Positions 7,410-18,820 of a stretch of 64,000 bases of DNA are shown here, one piece after another. The stretch comes from Candidatus Methanomethylophilus sp. 1R26 (lineage in GTDB: Archaea; Thermoplasmatota; Thermoplasmata; Methanomassiliicoccales; Methanomethylophilaceae). The stretch covers positions 21,462 to 85,461 of the forward strand of contig NZ_LOPS01000047.1 of assembly GCF_001481295.1 (NCBI RefSeq), written 5' to 3'. Under the pieces are notes generated by a model. It had not been told where the DNA came from. It ran no database searches and saw only the letters and a program-made list of their open reading frames with translations. The position numbers and the translations under genes were made by a program. Numbering within the stretch: position 1 is the first letter of the stretch; each line of letters opens with the position of its first letter.

Positions 7410-10400
7410 ATGAAAGGGACAGCGATACGGGGGGACCGCAGGGGAGGCATGCCGTTCGCCCTGGCGGCGGTGGCGATCCTCCTGTCGGTCACCGCATACG
7501 GAGCGGTGCAGGCGGAGATCGAGGGAGCCAGGGACGGGGCGGAGGACTCCTGGAGGTCGGTGAAGGCGATAGATTCGGCGGCCGACGGCATAACGGCGTT
7601 CATAGAGCAGGGGATGGGGGAGAACGTACGGTCGGTGAGCCTCGATCCGGACGCCGGCGGGCTGGACGGCCGCCGCGCCGAGTCTCCGAACGGATGGAGC
7701 GGTGGATGGGGTCCATGTTCCCGGCCGAGGACTCAGGCGTCCTCGTGAAGCTGAACGGATGGACTGCGGAGCTGAACGTGGAGGACCTGAGGACCCAGGA
7801 GGGCCTGTACGCCGCGGACGGCTACACGCCCGCGTACCTCTACGCCGCCGGGACCGCTGACCTGACCTTCGAATCCGACTCCGGGAAAGCGCATCGGACG
7901 GTGGAGCTGAGGGCGGACGGAAGCTGCGCCCTGCCCCTCGCCATCGAGCGCGGGACGCTGTTCGAGAGCCTGCTCGAAGGCAACGGATCGATGATGTCCC
8001 AGATGATGCAGTACCAGCTGTCCTCTCTCGCTCAGTCGAGGATCATGAGCGGATACGGGGCATACGTGTCCGGAGAGAAGGGGACGGATTCTGTCATCAC
8101 CGCCGAGGACGTGAAGGAGGCGTACAGCACCGTTCTCCGCGCAGCCGAGAGCATCGTCTTCAGGGACGCGGACGGGGAGATCGTCGGAGGCACGCGCGAC
8201 ATCGGGATGGACCTGGTCAGGAGCAGGGGAGGGCTGACCGTGGACCTCTCCGGCATGTACTCGCAGATAGCCTCTGCATCGATGGACAGGCTGATCGGGA
8301 AATGGTTCGACTACTTCCTCGGGTCGGAGATCATCAGCGCCCTCGACGGCGTCGCAGATACCCTGGCCGATGCCTGGGACTCCCTGGTCTCCTTCCTGAC
8401 GAACAAGAAGACCGACTACTCGGCCGCTCCTTATATCAAAGAGGTCACCGGGAGGTCGGACTTCTCGGTGCGGGGATCGTTCGAGCTCCGCGTCCCGTCC
8501 CCGGCCGAGAACATGGGGGAGGTAAGCATCACGGTGCCCTACCCGGAGGCGGACCTGCTGCATTACGGGACCGTGGACCATTTCAAGAAGACCTACCGCG
8601 CGGACACAGACGGGCTCATGGAATGGATCACCAGCGTAGCGAACGGCGCGCTGGCACAGATAGCGAAGCGCAATCGATGGGGACCGCCGCGATACAGGAC
8701 AGGGGGAGCTTCGCCGATTCGGTGAGGGCGTTCGCGGAGGAGAACGCCTCCAGGTGCGACGCCGACTTCCTGAAGATACTCACCGCCCAGGTCCGCGCCG
8801 AAGGATACCCGGACCCGTTCTACACGGCGATATACAGGACCATCGAGGAGAACAGGGCCGACATCTGGACCACGGACCCGGAGGCGATCCTCCGGGACCG
8901 CCTGCCGGAGATCCGCGGCCTGCTGGTGTCCGCCTATTCCGAAGCGGGAGCGGACAGTGCCCTGGCGGAGAGCTACGCCGATGCCGGGATCGCCTCGCTC
9001 ACGACCGCCGCCTGGAACCTGGCACAGTTCAGGGAGTACTCCGACAAGGTCGATGCCGAGGTCGCCGGGCTGTCGGCCCTCTGCGAAGTGGAGAAGAAGA
9101 GCAGCGCGATAATCCAGAAGGGCTGCGCCAAGATCCTCAGGCTCCCGCTGATAGCGACTTCGTTCGATACCGAGAAGCGCTTCGCCGAGCTGGCAGAGGA
9201 GTTCGCCCAATCCGTCGGCGCCGATCCTTTCGAAGGGCTGCGCGAGTATGGGAAGGAAGGGACGTTCGAGCTCCTGGGAGATGCCTCGAGCTTCGAGAAG
9301 CTCACCGTGGAGACGGATTCCCGCCCTTCGGTCTCGATCGCTAGGAACAGCGGGTCCAGCTCCCACTGCACCGACCTCTGCACTTTCGGGGCGGATTTCT
9401 GCTCGGTGTTCTCCGTGGAGGTGAATGATACCGTCACCTACAGCGTGACCGGGAGCGGCCCGCTCCAGAGCAGGCTCGGGACGGGCAACTGCGTCTTCAG
9501 GGCCTCGGTCCCGGTCAGCCTGAAAGCGGACGTGCCGGTGGTCTCCGGATGGCCCCTGAGCGGTTTCGAATACTCCGCAACCGACACCATAACAGAGGAT
9601 GCCTGGAAGAAACTGGCAGAGTGGGCGGGAGAGCTGGCCGACCCGCTCATCAGCTACCTGCGCACAGTTGGCGAGCTCGGAGAGAGGCTGGCCGGTGCCG
9701 TCATGGAGATCGTGCGGGATTCCGGCATAGTCCGGGAGATCTACGAGCTCATCGGCTCCCGCACTGAGATGCTCGGCGAGGCGGTGGAGAAGATCCTCAA
9801 CGATTCGGCCGGGAAGGTTCTGGAGTCTCTGACCGGAGAGGTGCAGGAGATCATCGACATCAAGGCCAGCAGCCAGACCGTCGGGATCGGCTACATGGGA
9901 TGGAAGCTCACCTTCACGGTCTACGCCAAGAACATCGACAAGAGCTCCAAGGACCTGCTGAAGATCGGCGCCGAAGGCACCCTCGGGGGCTCCCCGATGA
10001 AGGCCTGGCTCACAGTGTCCCAGAACAGCAGCGGGTACAAGGTGCACGGGGGCTTCGGGTACACCGGCGACGGCTGGGGGATAAGCGGGACCTTCAACCC
10101 TTCGATGTACAGATCGGACCGCATCCTGACCGTCGACGGTCATTACGGGGACACAGAGGTGAGCATCTCCTTTCCGGAGGTCCAGGAATACCGGCAGATC
10201 GATGTCCGCCTTTCCGACATCCCCGGCATGGGCACCGTGCTCTCCAACCTCCCGTCCCCAGTTCCCGGCACCCTGATATCGGTGGACGCGGGCGCGGAGC
10301 TGAAGTACAATGTCCCGATGGAAGAGGGCCTTCTGATAAACGAGGCCGAATCCAACCCTGCGGGGGAGGACAAGGGCTCGGAATGGGTCGAGCTGCTGAA

Positions 10401-11342
10401 TTTCTCCAGGTCGGAGATCAGCCTCGACGGCATGTCGCTGAGGAACTCCCGCGGCGCAACATGGGGGCTGAGCGGCACGATCGGGCCCATGGAGCACAAG
10501 GTCGTGACGTTCCCCGTAGCATTCCTGAACAACAGCGGCGAAAAGCTCGAGCTGCTGGCCGCCGACGGGTCCGAGATCGGCCATACGCCGAAGTTCAGCG
10601 ACAGCGCCAACGACAGCACGACGTACCAGAGGACGGTCGACGGGTGCACCCAGTGGAAACGCGGGGAAGGCAGCCCCGGCGAGAAGAACTCGGGGCTCTT
10701 CGATGCGACGGTTACCTGCTCTCTTCGGCCAAGGACATTGTCAAGGACGCGGCGCTGGAAGCGATCGACGAAGCAGGGCACGTGACGGACGTGGACGGCC
10801 TCAGCCTGCTCTGCAAGAAGATAACCCAGAAGGTGATGGACAAGGTAGCGGAGGACATATCGGGGATGATCGTCGGCGCCCGCCTGTTCGCGGAGTGCCG
10901 CCTGCATGATGCGTCCGGAGCGGCATGCACCGGGTTCCAGGCGTACATCGAGGTCGACCGCGGCACCGCCTCCGATGCCCTGAAGCTCCTGATGGGGCGC
11001 GCCGCCGAGCTGCTGCTGCACATCGACGACCCGTACAAGGTCAGCATCGCCGATGTGGCGCTCGGGGACGTGTACATCGGCGCGGAGGCGTTCGCCGGGA
11101 TCGGGGTGCCGAAGTTCATCGACATGAGCGGGTCCCCCGAGACCAGCGCATCCATCGACGTCAACGTCAACGCGGAGGCCGTCTCGAACCTGCTGGGACA
11201 TGACAGCGGAGCGAAGTGGAAGGTCAACGCCGGCATCGTGGTCCGCGACTGCCCGGCGTCCGCCGTCTCGTTCGGCAGCAAGTACGACAGCAGCATGAAG
11301 CACGACCTCTGGCTCATGCGCATGACCGTCTCCGGGAAGTGA
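7410..11342 (+). CDS. very large surface/pilin-like protein with lamin-tail domain (three frameshifts)
   Basis: One gene read across three single-base losses, near 7680 (GCCCGAG expected), 8690 (CGGCAATC expected) and 10707 (GCCGACGG expected). Restored length is about 1311 residues. The N-terminus has basic residues followed by a single membrane helix (MPFALAAVAILLSVTAYGAV), resembling archaeal prepilin-like proteins of the haloarchaeal 'RVPFALIGVLLL' type (inference). The body is long and mostly extracellular in character, with helical stretches and Cys pairs. Residues about 970-1080 (LLINEAESNP, GSEWVELLNFS, LDGMSLRNSRG) form a lamin-tail (LTD) fold. It is divergent from tes. Its role is unknown; a cell-surface scaffold is an inference. 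Confidence 0.75.
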
Positions 11343-11388
11343 ATATCGGAGGGTGTTCCGGGCGCGAACGCAGGCGTCCCGGCACATC

Positions 11389-11398
11389 CTTATTTATG
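11389..11398 (+). promoter_or_regulatory. TATA box of the NOG1/polymerase D operon
   Basis: CTTATTTATG lies about 26 nt before the ATG at 11421, supporting that start over the in-frame ATG at 11409. Confidence 0.5.
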
Positions 11399-11420
11399 CG
11401 CGATTACAATGGACTTCCAT

Positions 11421-12433
11421 ATGGCCGGAATGAACACGCAGATACCGACGGTCCTGACCGCCGAGGAGCTCATGGACAAGGCATTCCGCAGGGCCAGCAG
11501 GATCAGCAAGAAAGGCAGCGACTCCTTGGACACCAAGAAGAAGACCGCCCTTGCCAGGATCACGGCCTCGGGCGACATAGTCGAGACGACTCTCGTCGGC
11601 TACATCCAGAAGTTCCCCAGGATGGAGAAGGAGGACGACTTCTTCCCGCAGCTCGTGGACCTGGTGATAGGGATAGACCGCTACAAGAAGGCCCTGGGGG
11701 CCCTCAACTGGTGCGCCGGGAGGACGGAGCTGCTGAAGAAGCAGTCCCTCCGCGAGGTGCGCAGGACGAAGGACCCGGAGATAATCGAGTCCATCAGGAA
11801 AGGCTTCTACGGCAGGCTGGGGTCCTATGTCGACCAGATATCCAAGGACCTGCTCTTCCTGCAGGATGCCAAGAACAAGTTCAGGGACCTCCCGTCGATC
11901 GACCCCAAGATCCCGACCGCCGTCGTGGCCGGGTTCCCGAACGTCGGCAAGAGCAGCCTGGTGACCTGCATCAGCACCGCGCGCCCGAGGTCGCCCCCTA
12001 CCCGTTCACCACGAAAGGGATCACCATCGGGCACATCAAGGACGACTGGAGGATGTTCCAGATAGTGGACACCCCCGGGCTCCTCGACAGGAGCTTCGAG
12101 GACAGGAACGACATCGAGAAACAGGCGGTGCTGGCACTTAGGTACCTGACCGACATCATGATCTTCGTCCTGGATCCCTCGGAGACCTGCGGGTACCCGA
12201 TGGAGAAGCAGGAGGACCTGCTGAGGACCGTCCGCGAGAACTTCGACGGCGTCCCCATAATCGTCGTCGAGAGCAAATGCGACGTCCTCAGGACTGACCA
12301 TGACGCCATCCGCATCTCCGCCGCCACCGGCGAGGGGATGGAGGAGTTCAGGCAGATGCTCATCGGGAAGCTGAGGGAGATCCTGCGCAGCAGGCCCCTC
12401 GAAGAGCCGGAGGCTCCAGAGGCATCCGAATGA
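11421..12433 (+). CDS. NOG1-family GTPase (one frameshift)
   Basis: A TRAFAC-class GTPase of the NOG1/Obg branch, expected to act in large-subunit ribosome biogenesis. An N-terminal helical domain (about 1-150) precedes the P-loop GFPNVGKSSLV at 161-171. After a one-base loss near 11977 (ACCGCCGCG expected, ACCGCGCG seen) the G2/G3 elements PEVAPYPFTTKGI and VDTPGLLDR follow. The fourth G motif is ESKCD rather than the usual NKxD, so Asn is replaced. Restored length about 337 residues. The stop overlaps the DNA polymerase start (ATGA), linking ribosome assembly and replication genes in one transcript. Confidence 0.88.
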
Positions 12434-15400
12434 GCGAGGTCGCCGTCAGCGACGAGATGAGGGCTTATTTCAAAAGCCTCCAGGAGCAATCCGACGCGAT
12501 CTTCGACCTGGCCGAGAAGGCCAGGAAAGAGGGCAAGGACCCGGTGGAGAAGGTCGAGATACCCAGGGCGGAGGACCTGGCCTCGCGTGTGGAGGAGCTG
12601 CTATCCGACTATCACGTGGAAGGCGTCGCGGACCTTATCCGCCAGAAGACCCAGGAATACGGGAACAGGGAGATCGTCGCCATCAAGGTGGCGGAGGAAT
12701 ACGCCAAACGCCCGGGCGAGAGCCTCGACAAGACCCTCGACAGGGCCGTGAGGCTCGGCCTCGCCATCATCACCGAGGGCATATTGGTCGCTCCCCTGGA
12801 GGGGATCGCGACCACCAAGATCGGCCATAACGCCGACGGGTCCACCTTCGCCGACCTGGTCTTCGCCGGACCTATCAGGCGTCCGGAGGTACCGGGCAGG
12901 CCATGTCCGTGCTCATCTGCGACGTCGTGAGGCAGGCGCTCGGCATCGGGAAGTACATCCCCACCGAGGGAGAGATAGCCAGGTTCGATGAGGAGATCCC
13001 GCTGTACAAACAGTGCCAGCATCTCCAGTTCACCCCCACTTCGGAGGAGATCAGGACCATCGTCAGCGAATGCCCTGTCATGGTCGACGGCGAAGGGACC
13101 GAACGCGTGGAGATTTCCGGTTTCAGGGACCTGCCGCGCATATCCACTAACCGCGTCAGGGGAGGCGCCTGCCTGGTCATCGCCGAAGGCATGTGCCTGA
13201 AGGCATCCAAGCTGAAGAAGCACGTCGACAAGCTCGGGATCAAAGGCTGGGACTTCATCGGAAAGTACCTCGACATGCACAAGGCGGTCGACACCGACAC
13301 CAAATCCAAGAAGAAGATCGTTGAGCCCGCCTACAAGTATCTCAAAGATATGGTCGCGGGAAGGCCCATCTTCGGCCATCCCTGCCGTTTCGGAGGCTTC
13401 AGGCTGCGTTACGGCCGCGCCCGCACGTCCGGTCTCGCCGCCCTCGCCTACAACCCGGCGAGCATGTACGCCATGGACGAGTTCATGGCGATAGGAACGC
13501 AGCTCAAGATTGAGCGCCCCGGGAAAGCCTGCGTCGTCACCCCCGTCCGTTCGATCGAGGGCCCCACGGTCCTCCTGAACAACGGCGACCTGGTATACTG
13601 CGGCACCAAGGAAGAGTACATCAATATCAGGAACAAGGTGGCGGAGGTCGTCGACAACGGCGAGATCCTCGTGCCGTTCGGAGAGTTCTGCGAGAACAAC
13701 CACGTCCTCGTGCCCTGCGGGTATCCTACGGAGTGGCACAGGGAGGAGATAAAAGCGGCGAACGGAGGCGTCCTGCCGGACGATTGGGAGGACCCGACGT
13801 ACGAGCGCTCGAAGGAGATGAGCAGGCAGTTCAAAGTGGCCCTCCACCCGAAGTTCAACCTCTTCTGGTCGGACATAGAGCTGCCCAGGCTGAAGGCCCT
13901 GAGGGGATATCTCGCCGAGAAGGCGAAGTTCCGTGACGGCCGCATATTCGTACCTACCGACCGCCAGCCTGTCCCCCAGCGTAAGGACGACGACCCGACG
14001 ATGAAGAGGGTCCTGGAGGACCTCGGCGCCCTCCACCGGATGCAGGGGAACATCATCGCCATCGAGCAGAAGTACTGCCTGCCGATGATCGACTGCCTCG
14101 GCCTGAAGGTCGAGGGCGACAGGCTGGTGGAGAACGGCGATTTCGACGGGGAGGACTCGCTCGATGCCGTTTCCAAGGCGGCCGGCTACAAGGTGATGGC
14201 CCGCGCGATGACCCGCATCGGCACCCGTATGGGAAGGCCGGAGAAGGCCAAGGAGAGGACCGGGTCTCCGCTGTGCCAGTGCCTGTTCGCCCTCGGCGAA
14301 GAGGACAGCCCTAACCCTCAGAAGGACACCCTGTCGGTGATCAAATCGCTCCAGCAGGAGAACCACCTGGCTGCCGCCAGGAAGGTCATCAATGTGGCAA
14401 TGGGGGCCCGCAGATGCCCCGTCTGCAACCGGGAGACGTTCCGCTGCTGGTGCAGGGACTGCGGAGTGCATACCTTCCCGTTCGAGAAGGCGAAGAAAGA
14501 GGGCGCCAAGAACTCCACCGTCGCCGTGAACGTGGAGGCCGAGTACAAGGCGGCCATGGACGCGGTCGGCGAGAGCGACTCCAAGCAGACCCTCAAATGC
14601 ACCGATAAACTCACGTCCCGCACCAAGACCCCGGAACTGATGGAGAAGGGGATACTCAGGCGCAGGCACAATGTGTCGATCTTCAGGGACGGAACCATAC
14701 GTTACGACATGACCGATATCCCCATCACCCACTTCAGGCCGAGGGAGATCGGGCTCACCATCGAGAAGGCGCATGAGCTCGGATACACTCACGACTGGAA
14801 CGGCGCGCCGCTCACCGACCCGGAGCAGATCGTGGAGCTGAAGTGCCAGGACATCATCCCCGCGAGGGAATGCGGAGATTACATGGTCCGCGTTTCCCAG
14901 TTCGTCGATGACGAGCTCGAGCTGATCTACCATCTGCCGAGGTACTACAAGTGCGATAACCGGTCCGATCTGATCGGGAAGGTCGTCTTCGGGCTGGCCC
15001 CGCACACGTCCGGCTGCATCCTGTGCAGGATCATAGGATACAGCAACATCCGCGGATGCTACGGCCACCCCTTCTACCACGCGTCCAAGAGGAGGAACTG
15101 CGACGGCGACGAGGACTGCATAATCCTGGCCCTCGATGCCCTGCTGAACTTCTCCAGGGTGTTCCTGCCGGACCGCAGGGGAGGGCTGATGGACTGCCCG
15201 CTCGTCCTGACCACCAGGCTGGACCCGAACGAGATCGACAAGGAAGCGCACAACGTCGACTGCAGGAGGTTCTACCCCCGCGAGTTCTACTATGCCGCCA
15301 TGGACATGAAGGACCCGAAGGAGATGGAGAAGCAGATGGACCTGGTGGGAGGGAGGATCGGCACCCCGGCGCAGTACGAGGGGCTGGGATTCACCCACGA

Positions 15401-15851
15401 CACCCCGGACATCTCCGAGGGGCCCAAGGAGTCCGCATACACCACCTTAGGCTCCATGAGGGACAAGATGTACGCTCAGCTGAACCTCGGCATCAAATGC
15501 CGCGCGGTAGACGCCAAGGATGTGGCGCTCAAGGTCATCAACAAGCACTTCATGCCCGACATGATCGGAAACCTGAGGAGCTTCGCCACCCAGACCGTCC
15601 GCTGCACCAAATGCGGTACGAAGTACCGCCGTGTGCCCCTGGCAGGCGTCTGCACCAAATGCGGCCACGAACTGAACCTCACCGTGCACGAAGCGTCCGT
15701 CCGCAAGTACCTCGAGGTCTCCAAGGACGTCTGCGAGAAGTACGATCTCGACAACTACACCAAGGAAAGGATCGGCATCATCGAGGCCAGCATGGACTCC
15801 CTGTTCAACAACGACAAGATCAGGAAGACCAAACTGACGGACTTCTTCTGA
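12430..15851 (+). CDS. polC: DNA polymerase D (PolII) large catalytic subunit DP2 (one frameshift)
   Basis: The catalytic subunit of the archaeal D-family replicative polymerase; restored length about 1140 residues. The conserved FAGPIR-SGGTGQAMSVL motif (about 145-165) is interrupted by one missing base near 12878. Other landmarks are the Cys cluster CPVCNRETFRCWCRDCG (about 661-677), the catalytic NCDGDEDCIILALDALL (about 889), and a C-terminal zinc ribbon with two CTKCG pairs (about 1058-1080). The canonical intein site in NCDGDED is uninterrupted. The last residues KTKLTDFF fit a sliding-clamp (PIP) motif. The small subunit is not in this window. Confidence 0.93.
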
Positions 15852-15876
15852 GGGCCGATCCTGATGAATTGAAAAA

Positions 15877-15906
15877 AACCGGCCCGCCGGGGCCGGAAAT
15901 GTTTTT
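15877..15906. terminator. bidirectional hairpin between polC and rpoD
   Basis: CCGGCCC (15879-15885) pairs with GGGCCGG (15890-15896). An A7 tract precedes and a T5 tract follows, so it can end transcription from both convergent genes. Confidence 0.65.
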
Positions 15907-15908
15907 GA

Positions 15909-16805
15909 TCAATAGCCGCGGGGCTTGACAGGGTGCTCTTCGGCGCCCACGAGGGCGTCGGCCTGCGAAGCGATGGCAAGGGCCTCGGCGCTGAGGATCT
16001 CGACGGCCTTGTCGAGGACCTGCCTGGCGGTGAGGGAGCCGTCGGTCTCGAACTTGAACAGGAAGCTGTCGTCCTTCCAAGTGATCTTGACGACCGGCTT
16101 GTCATCGTGCATGAGGGCGGAAGCGGTGCTGCCGAAGGAGATGGCCTTCCATTTGTCGGCGACCTCGAGCCTGCCGTCCCTGACCTCGAACAGGCCGGGG
16201 CAGGTCTCGGCGAGCTTCAGGGTGTCGGAGTCGGACGCCCAGTTGGGGTCGATCTCGATCTCCGGCTCGTAGGAGTAGCCGACACCGAAGGCGGCCTGCC
16301 ATTTCACGTGCTGCTTGGCCGTGCCCATGACCGCAGTGGCGTAGATCAGGACCGCCTGGTCGGCGGTGAGCTCCACGATGGGGATGAACTCGTCCTTCAC
16401 CTTGAGCGAGCTGTCGCCCAGGGGGAGGAGGTCTCCCGACATGACGGTCGCGGGCCCGTGCTTGTTCAGACTGTACATGATGGTGCAGTGCGGGCAGCCT
16501 TCGCCGCCGCACTCGCACTTGTCGCGGAACGTGAACTGGGAGTAGTCGGTGGGCACGGGGATCATCCCGAGCCTGTGGGCGATGACCTCGTCGAAGAGGG
16601 AGGTCACGCTCTCGTACTCCTTGGCGTTCTCGTCGAGGTCGTTCTCGTCCTGGATGGGTCCCAGGTGGAACTCCACCTTGTCGATGGCCATCTTGGGGAT
16701 GTCCTGCAGCATGGTGCGCCGGAGGGCGTTGGCCATCGCCGGCGAGGAGTCCTTCAGGATGAACTTCGCCTTCCTGTCCTCCATCTCGACGATCTCGATC
16801 TTCAT
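15909..16805 (-). CDS. rpoD: DNA-directed RNA polymerase subunit D (Rpo3)
   Basis: A 298-residue assembly subunit of archaeal RNA polymerase, equivalent to Rpb3. The dimerisation signature [13 protein letters not shown] lies at about 21-33. Four cysteines, C97-x-C99-x4-C104-x2-C107, match the zinc loop of yeast Rpb3. The ferredoxin-like [4Fe-4S] insertion of some archaeal D subunits is not evident: the following region has a single Cys (ETCPGLFE). It closes an operon uS13-uS4-uS11-rpoD, the classical archaeal alpha-operon order. The tail is acidic/Pro-containing and intact. Confidence 0.95.
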   Translation of the reverse strand: MKIEIVEMEDRKAKFILKDSSPAMANALRRTMLQDIPKMAIDKVEFHLGPIQDENDLDENAKEYESVTSLFDEVIAHRLGMIPVPTDYSQFTFRDKCECGGEGCPHCTIMYSLNKHGPATVMSGDLLPLGDSSLKVKDEFIPIVELTADQAVLIYATAVMGTAKQHVKWQAAFGVGYSYEPEIEIDPNWASDSDTLKLAETCPGLFEVRDGRLEVADKWKAISFGSTASALMHDDKPVVKITWKDDSFLFKFETDGSLTARQVLDKAVEILSAEALAIASQADALVGAEEHPVKPRGY

Positions 16806-16817
16806 GACAGGTCCTCC

Positions 16818-17207
16818 TCAGACCCTGCGTCCCCTGCGTCCGCCCTTGGGCTTGGTACCGTCGTGGGGTATCGGGGTGACATCCTCGATGCGCCCGATGG
16901 TGAGGCCGGCACGTGCGAGAGCACGGACAGCGGCCTGGGAACCGGAACCGGGAGAGGTCCCCTTGTTGCCTCCGGGGGCCCTGACGCGGACATGGATGCC
17001 GGTGATGCCCTTCTCGGCGGCGACCTCGGCGATCCTCTCGGCGGCCTTCTGCGCCGCGTAAGGCGAGGACTCGTCCTTGGCCTGCTTGACGATCATTCCG
17101 CCGGTGACCTTGGCCAGGGTCTCGGCCCCGGTGATGTCGGTCAGGGTGATCATGATGTTGTTGTAGCTCGAGTAGATGTTGGCGATTCCCCATTTCATCT
17201 GTGCCAT
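16818..17207 (-). CDS. rps11: 30S ribosomal protein uS11
   Basis: A 129-residue uS11, normal length for archaea, with the family blocks [18 protein letters not shown] near the start, the G-rich [20 protein letters not shown] centre and the C-terminal [19 protein letters not shown]. The basic C-terminus RRGRRV binds 18S/16S rRNA in the platform. The ATG shares its first base with the last base of the uS4 stop (TGATG), indicating coupled translation. Intact frame. Confidence 0.97.
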   Translation of the reverse strand: MAQMKWGIANIYSSYNNIMITLTDITGAETLAKVTGGMIVKQAKDESSPYAAQKAAERIAEVAAEKGITGIHVRVRAPGGNKGTSPGSGSQAAVRALARAGLTIGRIEDVTPIPHDGTKPKGGRRGRRV

Positions 17208-17850
17208 CAGTTGTCAGCCTCCGTGATTCCTGCCTCTGCCGCGTCGGCCCTGGCGGCCGCCGCGTTCTCTGCATCTGCCTGGGCCCTGGCGGCGTCCCTG
17301 GCCTCGGATCCGGCGCCGGCGTGGCGGCCGCGACCCTCATCGGGTGGTTCTCGTCGGTGAACGGCGAGGCGGGGTTGTAGGAAACGGTCCCCTCCTCTTC
17401 CCTGAGGACAAGGTATCCGGGAACGGTGACCTTGTGCCCGTCGACGAAGATGTGCCCGTGGTTGATGAGCTGCCTGGCCTGCTTGGGGGTCGCTGCGAGC
17501 CCCTTCTGGTAGACGATGGTCTGCAGGCGCCTGCTGAGGATGTCCTCGTCCTTCAGGACGAGGATGGCGTTGAGGTCCCCTCCGGTGACGGGGAGGACGC
17601 CGAGGCGTGCGCATTTCGCGATGAGCGCGTCGGTCTCGATCTGAGCCTGCTTGTCGCCAGTCCTGAGACGGGCCTGGAGCTCCCTGGACTGCTTCCTGAA
17701 GTTCCTGAGCATGGTCTCGGCTTTCCAGACCTCGGTCTTGTTCTTCAGACCGAAGGCCCTGACGATCTCGTTCTCCTGCTTGATCCTCTCTCCCTGCCAA
17801 GGGTGGGAGGGGGTGTCGTAGGTCTTCCTCGAGAATTTAGGATCTCCCAT
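17207..17850 (-). CDS. rps4: 30S ribosomal protein uS4 (one frameshift)
   Basis: The primary 16S-binding protein uS4, restored length about 214 residues. The N-terminus [18 protein letters not shown] and the S4 RNA-binding domain ([32 protein letters not shown]) are typical. One base is missing near 17328, after HPMRVAA, where the frame moves into an Ala-rich C-terminal tail ending EAGITEADN. The gene length modulo three confirms a single loss. As uS4 is essential, a sequence error is likelier than mutation. It lies between uS13 and uS11. Confidence 0.93.
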
Positions 17851-17860
17851 TCAAAACACC

Positions 17861-18445
17861 TCACTGAGTCTTGGGTGCAGCGCTTGCGGCTTTTGCATCC
17901 GATTTCTTCTGAACTCCGACTGCGAGGCCCTTCCTTCCGTTGGACCTGGTCCTCTGACCCCTGACCTTGTGGTGGGTGTCGTGCCTGACTCCGCGGTAGT
18001 TGCGGATCATCTTCATCCTGTTGATGTCGTCGTCCTGCATGATCCCGAGGTCCTGGCCGATAAGATGCATGTCGGCGCCGGTCTCGTAGTCCATCTGGCG
18101 GTTGACGGCCCAGGAAGGAGCGTACTGAACGTAATCGATGACGAGCTTCTCAAGGTCCTTGATCTGCTCATCGGAAAGGGATCCGATCTTGGCGGATCCG
18201 TCGAGCCCGGATTTCTTGACGATGATCTGGGCGACCCTCTTTCCGACTCCTTTGATGCTCTGGAGCCCGATGACGACGTGCTTCTGACCGTCGATATCGG
18301 AGTTCGCCATACGGACGATGTAGTTGAAATCCTCGCCCTCGGTCTTCGCGGGGCCTTTCTGCTGCTTGCCGGCCGCGGCCTTCTTCTTGTCCGCGACGGT
18401 CTTGGGCTCCGCAGCCTTCTGATTGCTAGCTTTGGGTGCTGCCAT
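17861..18445 (-). CDS. rps13: 30S ribosomal protein uS13
   Basis: uS13 of 194 residues. The start at 18445 is chosen because GGAGG lies 8 nt upstream; an in-frame ATG at 18544 would add a poorly conserved stretch. The first 40 residues are a Lys/Ala-rich extension absent from most bacterial homologues. The core contains QSIKGVGKRVAQIIVKKSG (helix-two-turn-helix) and the C-terminal basic RGVRHDTHHKVRGQRTRSN, which contacts 16S and tRNA. It is the first gene of the uS13-uS4-uS11-rpoD operon. Confidence 0.95.
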   Translation of the reverse strand: MAAPKASNQKAAEPKTVADKKKAAAGKQQKGPAKTEGEDFNYIVRMANSDIDGQKHVVIGLQSIKGVGKRVAQIIVKKSGLDGSAKIGSLSDEQIKDLEKLVIDYVQYAPSWAVNRQMDYETGADMHLIGQDLGIMQDDDINRMKMIRNYRGVRHDTHHKVRGQRTRSNGRKGLAVGVQKKSDAKAASAAPKTQ

Positions 18446-18584
18446 ATTCTGTTCCTCCGTAAATGTTCCCGGCGCCTTCAGGCGCAGGGAATGCTCAAGC
18501 GCGGGGCCCGCACCGGGACGCGCTCTCGGTTTTCGTCCTGGCATGCAGAACGGGTCCCGAGTTTACGTTGGATGCTCGATTCCA

Positions 18585-18600
18585 TTATAGTATAAAAACA
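18585..18600 (-). promoter_or_regulatory. TATA box of the uS13 operon
   Basis: Minus-strand TTTTTATACTATAATG predicts a start near 18562, leaving a leader of about 115 nt that contains the GGAGG ribosome-binding site. Confidence 0.45.
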
Positions 18601-18655
18601 TGGGCGCAGAGACAGCGCACGCGGCCGTCAGAGCCTGCCGAGCTGAAAGTATTGA

Positions 18656-18741
18656 TGGTGCCGATGGCCGGATTCGAACCGGCGAACCGCTAGGGAGCAG
18701 ATCTTGAGTCTGACGCCTTTGGCCAACTCGGCTACATCGGC
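18656..18741 (-). tRNA. tRNA-Leu(CAA)
   Basis: The minus strand folds with acceptor GCCGATG/CATCGGC, D-arm GCCGAGTTGGCC, anticodon stem CAGA/TCTG with loop CTCAAGA (anticodon CAA), a long type II variable arm and T-arm CCGGTTCGAATCCGG. Discriminator A and an encoded CCA (18656-18658) follow. No intron is visible. Confidence 0.95.
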
Positions 18742-18767
18742 TTGCTGTTCCCCAGAAGCGTCCGGGG

Positions 18768-18778
18768 ATATTTAGGTT
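18768..18778 (-). promoter_or_regulatory. TATA box of tRNA-Leu
   Basis: Minus-strand CCTAAATATCC lies about 30 nt upstream of the tRNA 5' end, the expected archaeal spacing. Confidence 0.5.
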
Positions 18779-18820
18779 CCTAGTGCCGGACGGCCCAGAG
18801 GGCCGCCGGCCGAGGATCCC

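Noticed and set aside
8593..10584. A 663-residue minus-strand open frame inside the surface-protein gene
   Set aside because: Composition is that of an antisense frame (Leu/Gly/Asp/His-rich with no motif), and the plus-strand reading has an LTD domain and a promoter.
12430..15851. Intein in DNA polymerase D
   Set aside because: The usual insertion point in NCDGDED is continuous and the restored length matches an intein-free protein.
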